A stretch of 55,933 nucleotides of DNA from JAFGGG01 sp964634205 (lineage in GTDB: Bacteria; Spirochaetota; Spirochaetia; SZUA-6; RPPD01): NCBI GenBank assembly GCA_964634205.1, contig CAZWKE010000019.1:1-55933 (forward strand), in the 5' to 3' direction. A program made the position numbers and the translations under genes. Positions 43,061-50,088 of the stretch are shown one piece after another; the first letter of the stretch is position 1, and the number at the start of each line of letters is the position of its first letter. The notes beneath the pieces are model-generated. The model was given only the letters and a program-made list of their open reading frames with translations. It did no database searches and was not told the DNA's origin.

Positions 43061-43094
43061 ATACACTCCGGTCTAAAAAAAACATTAAAAATAA

Positions 43095-43114
43095 TGGAAC
43101 TATATGGAACTATA
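43095..43114 (-). promoter_or_regulatory. Perfect tandem 10-base repeat before the dehydratase-activator gene
   Basis: TATAGTTCCA occurs twice in a row on the minus strand (43105-43114 and 43095-43104). Repeats one helical turn apart are typical of regulator binding sites, and the TATAGT of each copy could itself be a -10. The sequence lies 35-55 bases before the start codon. Confidence 0.55.
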
Positions 43115-43149
43115 AAGATAACAAAACTAAAAATAAATAGTCAAGACAA

Positions 43150-43188
43150 GATTTCAAAAAAGCCGCCCGATTTTCCGCGGGCGGCTTT
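43150..43188 (-). terminator. Rho-independent terminator of the OmpA lipoprotein gene
   Basis: A GC-rich 11-bp stem (43159-43169 with 43178-43188) and an 8-base loop, followed on the minus strand by a T-run (43156-43161). It separates the OmpA gene from the dehydratase-activator gene on the same strand. Confidence 0.85.
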
Positions 43189-43212
43189 GGATCGGATAAA
43201 GCGGTTTTATGC

Positions 43213-44370
43213 CTATTTTACGATTAAAAATTCCACCCGACGATTTTTCCACTGGTTGAATGAATCGCTCGGGGGGACGATCGGTTCGCTGCTGCCCATG
43301 CCCTGTGTGGTGATCCGGTCGGCGCTGATGCCTTCAGCCACCATGAGCTCTTTTATGGTCTCCGCCCGCCGCTTGGAAAGGGGAAGCAGTACCTCTTCTT
43401 CCTTCCGGTGCTTTACGGGATTCTTCTCATAGACGTTCAGCGCGTGGCCCTCGATTACCAGGGTGTAAGCAGGGTATTTCTTTAAAATACCGGCCAGCCA
43501 GCGTACGGTATTCCTGACCTGATTGTTTTTAATATTCAGGAAACTGGTCTTGTACGGGGCAAAAGTGATGGAACGCACCAGCAGTTTCTGCTTACCTCCC
43601 ATTTTAAAGGTGAGTATATCGATGGGCAGTTCGGCCGAGGCGGAAGCACTGTTGCCGGCCTTGTCGATGACGGTGAACAGCGCGGTGTACAGGGTGGCCG
43701 AGGCAACCTGGGTGCCGTCCGCCGCGTAACCGTTCCATGTTTTCTGACCCGGCAGGGCGTCCGTACCTTTGAGGGTATGGAATACTCGATTATTTTCATC
43801 CCTGATTTTGATGTTCCAGCTTCCGACCGGACTGATATCGTTGACCGTGGTATTTAGGTTAAGCATGTCCGCGTTTCCGTCGCCGTCCGGGGAGAAGGGC
43901 AGCGGTTCCAGTACAAGGGCTGCTTCTGGAGGGGTGGTGTCCAGATTAAAATAATTGGAGCTGATAACCCTTTTCTCGCCTGATTCCGAAGTAAGGGTAA
44001 TCTCGGCCACATACATGCCGTCCGGGAGCAGGGTATTGTTCTCATCTTTACCGTCCCAGGAATATGCTTTCAGGGCGGCAAGTTCACCGTTCTTCTGCTT
44101 TACCGTGTTCCCTTTGGTGTCCTTGATGCGCAGCTCGTATTTGTTGAAGTTCTGCGTATCCGTAAGATTGGGGATGACGTTTATGGTATCCTGGATACCG
44201 TCTCCATTGGGAGAAAACGCCATGTAATTGGTATACAATGGGTCGTTCGGATCGGGCTCCTTCAGCATCGGACTGCCGACCGAACCCATGTTTGTGCTTG
44301 TCTGGCCTGTTGTTTTACACATGGCAAACAAAAGGCTTACAAGCAGTAAAATAACAAGGTATTTTTTCAT
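43213..44370 (-). CDS. OmpA-family lipoprotein with FlgD-like Ig repeats
   Basis: A 385-residue protein with lipobox FAMC after a hydrophobic signal. Two FlgD/gliding-type beta-sandwich repeats follow (AFSPNGDGIQDTINV and FSPDGDGNADMLNL, each ending in W-x-G and DG.Y blocks). The C-terminal 110 residues are OmpA-like: ITFAPYKTSFLNI, LVIEGHALNVYE, LPLSKRRAETIKELM, FNQWKNRRVEFLI. The aspartate of GHTD is Leu (GHAL), and the loop is longer than in Proteobacteria, the form I associate with treponemes. It probably anchors the outer membrane or periplasm to the cell wall. GAGGAG lies upstream; a near-consensus promoter and a strong terminator bracket it. Confidence 0.88.
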   Translation of the reverse strand: MKKYLVILLLVSLLFAMCKTTGQTSTNMGSVGSPMLKEPDPNDPLYTNYMAFSPNGDGIQDTINVIPNLTDTQNFNKYELRIKDTKGNTVKQKNGELAALKAYSWDGKDENNTLLPDGMYVAEITLTSESGEKRVISSNYFNLDTTPPEAALVLEPLPFSPDGDGNADMLNLNTTVNDISPVGSWNIKIRDENNRVFHTLKGTDALPGQKTWNGYAADGTQVASATLYTALFTVIDKAGNSASASAELPIDILTFKMGGKQKLLVRSITFAPYKTSFLNIKNNQVRNTVRWLAGILKKYPAYTLVIEGHALNVYEKNPVKHRKEEEVLLPLSKRRAETIKELMVAEGISADRITTQGMGSSEPIVPPSDSFNQWKNRRVEFLIVK

Positions 44371-44407
44371 ACTTTTTCTCCTCCTCTACTTAAAACTATT
44401 CTTTATC

Positions 44408-44436
44408 ATGATAGAAAAAGCCCGCCGGCATGTCAA
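44408..44436 (-). promoter_or_regulatory. Near-consensus promoter of the OmpA lipoprotein gene
   Basis: On the minus strand TTGACA (44431-44436), a 17-base spacer and TATCAT (44408-44413). Confidence 0.75.
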
Positions 44437-44446
44437 TGAAGAATTT

Positions 44447-44490
44447 TAAAAAGTGATTAGTCCTACGAAGATTGCGCCTGCATAATCACT
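44447..44490 (-). terminator. Probable terminator of rsgA
   Basis: An 8-bp stem (AGTGATTA/TAATCACT, 44483-44490 with 44452-44459) starts at the last base of the rsgA stop codon and is followed on the minus strand by a T-run. The loop is long (23 bases), so it is less certain than the other terminators. Confidence 0.55.
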
Positions 44491-45563
44491 CAAATAATAG
44501 GCGGATTTTTCCTTTTTCTCGTAATTTCATTAACCCTTTGCTGGAATCTCTTGTCTATTGCCCGTTGCTCATGGATATCGCGTGATCGTCTTTGTTCCTC
44601 TTTTACAAGTTTCAAGTAATGAGCGTAGCGCTCGTGCCTGATTTCTCCGTTTTGTACAGCCTTGGCAACGGCACAGCCCGGTTCGCCCGTATGGGTACAA
44701 TCCTTGAACCTGCAATGCGTTGAAACACTTTCTATTTCCGAAAAAACAGCTTCTATCCCCGATTGGGCGTCGAATAATTGTATTTCCCTGAGTCCCGGTG
44801 TATCGATGACCAGTGCTCCGCCGGGGAGCATATACATATCCCTGCTTGTTGTGGTATGCCTGCCCCTGCTGTCGGTATCCCGCACGGAAGAAGTTCTTAT
44901 TCCCTCATTTCCCCTTAAGGTATTTATCAAAGTTGATTTGCCGGCGCCTGATGAACCCAAAAAGCAGATTGTTTTTCCTTTTTCAAGAAAAGCGCTGAAC
45001 TCTTTTACTCCTGATTTTGTGTAGGAGCTTACGGCAAAAACTTTGGTCCGAGAGTCGCATTGTACTACCCTTTTTCTATAATCTTCCGGATTATCCACCA
45101 GGTCCGCCTTGCTTAACAGTATCAGCGGTCTGGTCCCGCAGGCCCTGATTATTGTCAGATATCTTTCGATCCTGTAGATATTAAAATCATTATCCAGTCC
45201 GCAGATGACACAGGCGTAATCAAGATTTACCGCCAGTACCTGCTTCTCCGTTTTTTCGCCGGCACTGTTTCGGTAAAGTTCATTTTTTCTTTTCATCACG
45301 CTGTGTATCACACGGTTTTCGTCCGCGATGCTGTCTTTGTTAACCACCGCCCAGTCACCGGTAACCGGAAAGTCCGACGCGGATGTGCATACATAGGTGA
45401 ATGCACCGGAAACTCTTGCGTTGTATATCCCGGCAGCGCAGGCGGCCTTGTATATTCCCTTGGAAGACGATAGTATGCGGGCGGGTTCTGTGATAGTTAT
45501 ATCGTGGTTTTTATTAAATTCGGTTTGTAATATTTTATTCCAGCCGTATGTATATAGACTCAT
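44490..45563 (-). CDS. rsgA: Ribosome small-subunit-dependent GTPase RsgA
   Basis: A 357-residue GTPase with circularly permuted motifs that helps late 30S maturation. An OB-fold segment (VTGDWAVVN) comes first. Then LLSKADLVDNPEDY (G4), FLGSSGAGKSTLINTL (G1), GRHTTTSRDMYML (G2) and ALVIDTPGLREIQL (G3). A zinc site CRFKDCTHTGEPGC with an upstream His completes the family pattern. Length is normal. No Shine-Dalgarno sequence is clear before the ATG. It follows the FHA gene by 27 bases and is probably co-transcribed with it. Confidence 0.94.
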   Translation of the reverse strand: MSLYTYGWNKILQTEFNKNHDITITEPARILSSSKGIYKAACAAGIYNARVSGAFTYVCTSASDFPVTGDWAVVNKDSIADENRVIHSVMKRKNELYRNSAGEKTEKQVLAVNLDYACVICGLDNDFNIYRIERYLTIIRACGTRPLILLSKADLVDNPEDYRKRVVQCDSRTKVFAVSSYTKSGVKEFSAFLEKGKTICFLGSSGAGKSTLINTLRGNEGIRTSSVRDTDSRGRHTTTSRDMYMLPGGALVIDTPGLREIQLFDAQSGIEAVFSEIESVSTHCRFKDCTHTGEPGCAVAKAVQNGEIRHERYAHYLKLVKEEQRRSRDIHEQRAIDKRFQQRVNEITRKRKNPPII

Positions 45564-45590
45564 AGTAACTCTGTTTTGTAAATATGGCTG

Positions 45591-45929
45591 TTAAGTAACG
45601 ATAATCTGGGTGCGCCCGATTTTGATGACGTCGTTCCGGTGCAGCTTGATGTATTTGCCTTCGGGAACCGGTTCATCGTTTACCAGTGTTCCGTTGGTGC
45701 TGTGCAGGTCCTTGACAAAATAGGCATCCTTGATCTTTTGAATCACCGCGTGCTGCCGCGAGGTAAGGTTGTCGTCGATCTGGATAATATTGCTGCGGTG
45801 CCTGCCGATGGTAATGGAACCGGTTACCGGCAGTGATTTCCCGTGGTAGGAAAGTCTTAACACATCATATTTTTTATAACTTTCCAGACGCTTGCCCACA
45901 TTACTGTCGGACATAATGGTATCGTCCAT
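45591..45929 (-). CDS. Small FHA-domain protein
   Basis: A 112-residue protein that is nearly all FHA domain: SITIGRHRSNIIQID, NLTSRQHAVIQ, YFVKDLHSTNGTLVN and VIKIGRTQIIV. FHA domains bind phosphothreonine. The conserved Arg, Ser, His and Asn of the phosphopeptide site are all present, so it should be functional. The ATG at 45929 has AGGAGAGG upstream; the longer frame to 45986 runs into the promoter. It may read the Ser/Thr kinase at 50089-52215 and be reset by the PP2C phosphatase at 47172-47885. That link is inference. Confidence 0.88.
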   Translation of the reverse strand: MDDTIMSDSNVGKRLESYKKYDVLRLSYHGKSLPVTGSITIGRHRSNIIQIDDNLTSRQHAVIQKIKDAYFVKDLHSTNGTLVNDEPVPEGKYIKLHRNDVIKIGRTQIIVT

Positions 45930-45959
45930 GGACTTCCTCTCCTGTCTCTCACTATAAAG

Positions 45960-45986
45960 AGTATACAGGTGGGCCCTGTTTGTCAA
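45960..45986 (-). promoter_or_regulatory. Promoter of the FHA-rsgA unit, sharing its -35 with mtnA
   Basis: On the minus strand a perfect TTGACA (45981-45986), a 15-base spacer and TATACT (45960-45965). Confidence 0.55.
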
Positions 45987-46008
45987 TTGCCGATTTGTCT
46001 GCTATAAT
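45980..46008 (+). promoter_or_regulatory. Strong promoter of mtnA, predicted leaderless
   Basis: TTGTCA (45980-45985), a 17-base spacer and a perfect TATAAT (46003-46008) preceded by TG-C. The -10 ends five bases before the ATG at 46014, so the transcript starts at or next to it. The -35 overlaps that of the divergent FHA promoter by five of six bases. Confidence 0.75.
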
Positions 46009-46013
46009 GGGGG

Positions 46014-47138
46014 ATGCTTGTAAACGGGAAGCAATACAGGACCATCTGGAAAACCCCGCAAAAGAAGGCCGTGAGTGTCATTGACCAGCGGTTTTTACCG
46101 TTCAAATTCGTCATCGAAACCATCCGTACGGTGTCCGAAATGGCCCGGGCCATAAAGGAGATGCATGTACGGGGGGCGCCGCTTATCGGCGCGGCCGCGG
46201 CCTATGGAATCTATCTGGCCTGTATGGAGGCCGCAGACAAGGGGCGGGGAGAAGGATTTCTGGAAAACAGTTTCAACCTGCTTGCCGGTACAAGGCCCAC
46301 GGCGGTGAACCTGCGGTGGGCCCTGGATGTGGCGCGCCGGGCCTTGGACAATGCGGCCGGCCTGGAAAACAAATGCCGCCAGTCCCTGGAGACCGCGGAG
46401 ATGATTGCCGACACCGATGAACAGCGCTGCGCCGAGATCGGCAGGCAGGGCCTGGCGTTGATCCGAAAAGCGGCTGCGCGCGGGCGCGGGCAGGCGGAGA
46501 ACAAAAACGGGCGCGTGGAAAATAAAAACGGGCGGCCGGTCAGGGTTCTTACCCACTGCAACGCCGGGGCCCTGGGCTGTATCGATCACGGGACGGCCAC
46601 CGCCCCCCTGTACGAGGCCGCGAGGCAGGGCATCGCCCTCCATGTCTGGGTGGATGAAACCCGTCCGCGCAACCAGGGCCGCTTGACGGCCTGGGAGCTT
46701 TCGCAGCAGGGCATTGCCCACAGCATAGTCTGTGACAATGCGGGAGGCCTTCTGATGCGGCAGGGGCAGGTGGACCTGGTCATTGTGGGCGCGGACAGGG
46801 TGGCGCGTAACGGCGATACGGCCAACAAGATCGGTACCTATTTAAAGGCCCTGGCAGCGTTTGACAATAACATTCCCTTTTATGTTGCCCTACCCACACC
46901 GACCATCGATAGTACCCTTGCCGACGGCGGACAGATTCCGATTGAAGAACGCGACCCCGACGAGGTGCTGTATCTGCAGGGCCTGGAAAAGGGCAGGGTG
47001 CACAAGGTGCGCCTGTTCGGCCCCGCGAGCACCGCGGTAAACCACGCCTTTGACATCACCCCGGCACGCTTGATCACCGGGTTCATTACCGAGAAAGGGG
47101 TATTTGCACCGGGTGAATTGGAAAAGGCCTTGTTATAG
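46014..47138 (+). CDS. mtnA: Methylthioribose-1-phosphate isomerase MtnA
   Basis: A 374-residue enzyme of the methionine salvage pathway that converts 5-methylthioribose-1-phosphate to the ribulose form. The catalytic Cys is in LTHCNAGALGCID and the catalytic Asp in IVGADRVARNGDTANKIGT. RGAPLIGAAAAYG and ARPTAVNL-type (TRPTAVNLRWAL) substrate blocks are also present. Before the Cys strand a short insertion holds two copies of ENKNGR, from a 21-base tandem duplication (46497-46538). The related eIF2B-like ribose-1,5-bisphosphate isomerase cannot be fully excluded. No other salvage gene is nearby. The promoter places the transcript start at the ATG. Confidence 0.92.
   Translation: MLVNGKQYRTIWKTPQKKAVSVIDQRFLPFKFVIETIRTVSEMARAIKEMHVRGAPLIGAAAAYGIYLACMEAADKGRGEGFLENSFNLLAGTRPTAVNLRWALDVARRALDNAAGLENKCRQSLETAEMIADTDEQRCAEIGRQGLALIRKAAARGRGQAENKNGRVENKNGRPVRVLTHCNAGALGCIDHGTATAPLYEAARQGIALHVWVDETRPRNQGRLTAWELSQQGIAHSIVCDNAGGLLMRQGQVDLVIVGADRVARNGDTANKIGTYLKALAAFDNNIPFYVALPTPTIDSTLADGGQIPIEERDPDEVLYLQGLEKGRVHKVRLFGPASTAVNHAFDITPARLITGFITEKGVFAPGELEKALL
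46497..46538 (+). repeat. Imperfect 21-base tandem duplication inside mtnA
   Basis: Two copies (46497-46517, 46518-46538) encode ENKNGRV and ENKNGRP. They lie in a non-conserved, low-complexity loop before the catalytic Cys, where extra length is tolerated. Confidence 0.7.
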
Positions 47139-47171
47139 CGGACGAAAGGTTGGAAAACAGCGTCCGGGTCA

Positions 47172-47885
47172 TTATAACGTTTGTATCAACAGTACCGTGA
47201 TATTGTCATCGCCCCCGCCTGCAAGGGCCTGGTTAATCAGTTCCCCGGCCTTGTTTTCGATTGTCTCTTCCGATTTTAAGACGGTACCGATATTTTTATC
47301 CTCTACCATGTTCCACAGACCGTCGCAGCACAGAAGAACCATATCATCCGCCCGCAGCTCCACCTTATTATAATCCGGGTCTATTGTTTCCCTCGGCCCC
47401 ACCGCCTTGGTTACCCTGTTCTTCAGCGGGTGCTGCCTGGCTTCTTTCTGCGAAAGCTGTCCCTGCTTTACCAGTTCGCCGACCACACTGTGGTCAGCGG
47501 TGACCTGCTTCAGTTTGTGGCTTCTGAAATGATAACCCCTGACATCGCCCGCGTGCAGTATATGCGCGATAGATTCCCGGATATGGCAGACAATAAAGGT
47601 TGCCCCCATGTGTTCCAAATCGCGTATTTTGGCGGCCTGTTCATAAATCAGCCCGTTTGTTTTCACGAACACCTCGCGCATGTGAGATTTAATATCCCCG
47701 CTGTCGGGATTAAAATCTTTATCGAAAAGTCGGCAGGCCTCCTTGCTGGCAACCTCCCCCGCGTTGTGCCCGCCCATACCGTCGGCCAACAAAAAAAGCG
47801 ATTTTTGATTGTTGATGAGGAAGAAGTCTTCATTATTCGATCTGACGAGTCCCTGGTGGGTCTGTCCGTATGCGGTAATTTTCAA
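47172..47885 (-). CDS. PP2C-type serine/threonine phosphatase
   Basis: A 237-residue Mn2+/Mg2+-dependent phosphatase of the Stp/PrpC type, acting in the cytoplasm. The metal-ligand motifs are RSNNEDFFLI, LFLLADGMGGHNAGEVAS and GGGDDNITVLL. The phosphate Arg region and LCCDGLW are present, and HAGDVRGY stands for the common GDSRxY. No membrane segment is seen. It may remove phosphate from proteins phosphorylated by the kinase at 50089-52215. It follows tagI on the same strand after 64 bases; a weak TACAAT-type -10 may give it a promoter of its own. Confidence 0.93.
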   Translation of the reverse strand: MKITAYGQTHQGLVRSNNEDFFLINNQKSLFLLADGMGGHNAGEVASKEACRLFDKDFNPDSGDIKSHMREVFVKTNGLIYEQAAKIRDLEHMGATFIVCHIRESIAHILHAGDVRGYHFRSHKLKQVTADHSVVGELVKQGQLSQKEARQHPLKNRVTKAVGPRETIDPDYNKVELRADDMVLLCCDGLWNMVEDKNIGTVLKSEETIENKAGELINQALAGGGDDNITVLLIQTL

Positions 47886-47949
47886 TCGCCACCCCTCTCT
47901 ATTGTATGGTACTGATTCGTAATCCGGGAAACAAGTGTTTTTTTAAAAA

Positions 47950-48516
47950 TTATCGCCCGTGCTGCAGTTCCTTCCAGCGGAAACAGCAGGTCAAGTGATC
48001 GTTCACCATGCCGATCGACTGCATGTGCGCGTACATCGAAGTGGATCCTACGAATTTAAAGCCGCGTTTTCTTAGATCCAGGCTCAGTGCATCCGAGACC
48101 GGACTGGTGGTGGGCACCTGTTCCCATTTTTTCCAACTGTTATGCACCGGCTTTCCGTCCACAAACGACCAGATGTAGCGGTCGAAGCCGCCGAACTCCC
48201 GCGACACCTCCAGGAATTTTTGCGCATTGTTGACCGCGGCCGAGATTTTCCGCCGGTTGCGGATGATCCCCGGGTCGGCAAGCAGGGCCGTCAATTTTGA
48301 CTCTTTATAACGGGAGATTTTACGCGGATTAAAGTTGTCGAAGGCCTTCCGGAAGCTCTCCCGCTTTTTCAGCATCATGGTCCAGTTCAGTCCGGCCTGG
48401 AATGATTCCAGCAGCAGAAACTCAAAGTGCAGCCGTTCGTCGTGCACGGGCGTCCCCCATTCCCTGTCATGGTAGTGAATCAGCAGCGGATCGGTAACCT
48501 GCCAGCAGCGTTTCAT
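47950..48516 (-). CDS. tag: DNA-3-methyladenine glycosylase I (Tag)
   Basis: A 188-residue base-excision repair enzyme that removes 3-methyladenine. It begins MKRCWQVTDPLLIHYHDREWG, and HLTCCFRW lies near the end: together the N-terminal Cys and His and the C-terminal His and Cys make the zinc site of the family. The helical core FQAGLNWTMMLKKRESFR is characteristic. AAAGGAG is correctly spaced before the ATG. It is 19 bases downstream of the CcdA-like gene and probably co-transcribed with it. Confidence 0.93.
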   Translation of the reverse strand: MKRCWQVTDPLLIHYHDREWGTPVHDERLHFEFLLLESFQAGLNWTMMLKKRESFRKAFDNFNPRKISRYKESKLTALLADPGIIRNRRKISAAVNNAQKFLEVSREFGGFDRYIWSFVDGKPVHNSWKKWEQVPTTSPVSDALSLDLRKRGFKFVGSTSMYAHMQSIGMVNDHLTCCFRWKELQHGR

Positions 48517-48535
48517 TCCGTCTCCTTTTAAACTA

Positions 48536-49551
48536 TTAAAAAAAATCGGTAAAAATCATGATCCCGGCCAGCATCACAAACACCCCCGCCAGGGAAATTT
48601 TTACCGTACCCATGTGCTTCTGAAAGGCCGTGGTTATCTTCTGTGAGCTGACCCCCGCGTAAACCAGGCCGAATACAACGATAAGCGGCAGGATAAAACA
48701 CAGGTTGTACAATCCCAGGTAAAGGTAGGCCGAAAGATCGTTTTCCGTCTGAATGATGGCCGCGATCACCGGAAAGTAGATTTGGCCGGTACAGGCCAGC
48801 TCGAACACGGAGACCAGGAACCCAAGCACCAGGGCTCCCATAATCAAGGCTACGGATGAGGCATAGGCGCGCACTGATTTATGGATGCGCTTTTTCAGGC
48901 CTTTCGGCAGCTGCAGCAGCATATCCTTGGCGCGTCCGCGTTTGATCATTAAAAAATCATAAAGGCTGAGGACCGCAAACACCACCAGCAGAACGATCAG
49001 CGCGTATTTGAAGATCAGTGAAACCACCGGGGCAAAGACGGCAACCCGCAGCACGTAGAAAAAACCCAGACCGATCAGGAAATAGGTGATGAAGACGGCT
49101 ATAGTAAAAAATATCCCGGTATAGAAGATGGCACGCCGGTGTTTGCCGATATAGGCCAGGCTGACGATCAAAAAAATCAATGTGCTGAAGGCGCAGGGGT
49201 TGATGCCGTCGACCAGGCCCGCGGCCAGCACCGGGAGAAAAAGGAGTTTGGGTAAGACCCCCCGCCCGCCGGCGGACCCGCCCTCCCGGACCTTTTTCAA
49301 TAACACGGGATCGGACAGCACCGCTTTTACCCGTCTCTCAAGCTTGGCGCGGATCTCCCCTTCTCCCTGCAGGACAGTATCTCCCATCAGCAGCGCCGGG
49401 AACCCGCGCAGGGGAACCTGCTTTTTTTCCAACGCCGCCGCGTACTCCAGCAGGGTTTTGGAACGAAGAATGTTCTTTTTGTTGATAATGAATTTTACTC
49501 CCAGTTTTGATTCCAGCGCGGGAAAAAAATGCTCCAGCAGCCGCTCACAGG
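48536..49551 (-). CDS. Thioredoxin-like domain plus CcdA/DsbD-like membrane protein, 5' end lost in assembly gap
   Basis: The frame is open from the gap at 49551. The first residues (CERLLEHFFPALESKLG, then GVKFIINKK and LRGFPALLMGD with a cis-proline) look like the second half of a thioredoxin fold whose first active-site Cys falls in the gap. After residue about 100 there are six hydrophobic helices with the two CcdA cysteines in GLVDGINPCAFSTL and FELACTGQIYFPV. It probably shuttles electrons across the inner membrane to periplasmic thiols. The TTG at 49432 would give a short form lacking most of the thioredoxin part and is not believed. It may form one protein with the DUF1573 piece on the other side of the gap. 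Confidence 0.75.
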
Positions 49552-49651
49552 NNNNNNNNNNNNNNNNNNNNNNNNNNNNNNNNNNNNNNNNNNNNNNNNN
49601 NNNNNNNNNNNNNNNNNNNNNNNNNNNNNNNNNNNNNNNNNNNNNNNNNNN
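49552..49651. other. Assembly gap of 100 N
   Basis: Exactly 100 N, the usual placeholder for a scaffold gap of unknown length. Frames on either side must not be joined by counting through it. Confidence 0.98.
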
Positions 49652-50001
49652 AGGCGGAACATGATCCTTTTGTCCGGCGCGGCACTGCTGCTGATCAGCA
49701 GCAGCTTTTCCACCTCACCCTGTTCTTCTTTGGGATCAAAAAAAAGCGTGACCTGCATCCGTTCGCCGGCTTTAAGCGGGAACTCTCCGGGCTTTGCGTA
49801 AAAACATTCGCAGGTGGGCAGCAGGGACACGGTGACAGCCTGGGCGCCCCGGTTGGTGATTATGATCTGCCGTTCCAGTATACCTTCGCCGTGTATGGTG
49901 CCGATATCCCATGCGTCGGCTGAGAGGGTAATATCGGCCTGCAGGGGAAAAGCGGACAATACATAAAACAAGAGAATTGTGAGGATGGGTTTAGAAACCA
50001 T
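49652..50001 (-). CDS. DUF1573-domain exported protein, 3' end lost in assembly gap
   Basis: At least 116 residues. A signal peptide (start ATG 50001, cleavage after PLQA) precedes an Ig-like DUF1573 domain: WDIGTIHGEGILERQIIITN, VTVSLLPTCECFYAKPG, LKAGERMQVTLFFDPKEE. DUF1573 proteins sit in the periplasm; the Cys pair CEC is the usual spot of the family's CGC. The ATG at 50010 is possible as well. The promoter at 50033-50062 drives it. In several phyla such domains precede a thioredoxin and CcdA module, so the open frame beyond the gap may be the rest of the same gene. Confidence 0.7.
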
Positions 50002-50032
50002 GGATATCATCCGCCCGAAAGTTCATGCTGAT

Positions 50033-50062
50033 ACTATAGTGGAAAAATATACGGATTGTAAA
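50033..50062 (-). promoter_or_regulatory. Promoter of the DUF1573-CcdA-tag unit
   Basis: On the minus strand TTTACA (50057-50062), an 18-base spacer and TATAGT (50033-50038), identical in both hexamers and spacing to the folD promoter. Confidence 0.75.
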
Positions 50063-50088
50063 GTCTGTTATGTGCAGATGCCGTAGGT

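Noticed and set aside
49495..50010. One continuous frame reading through the N run from the DUF1573 side
   Set aside because: It needs the gap to be exactly 100 bases and leads into a different frame from the thioredoxin part; the gap size is a placeholder.
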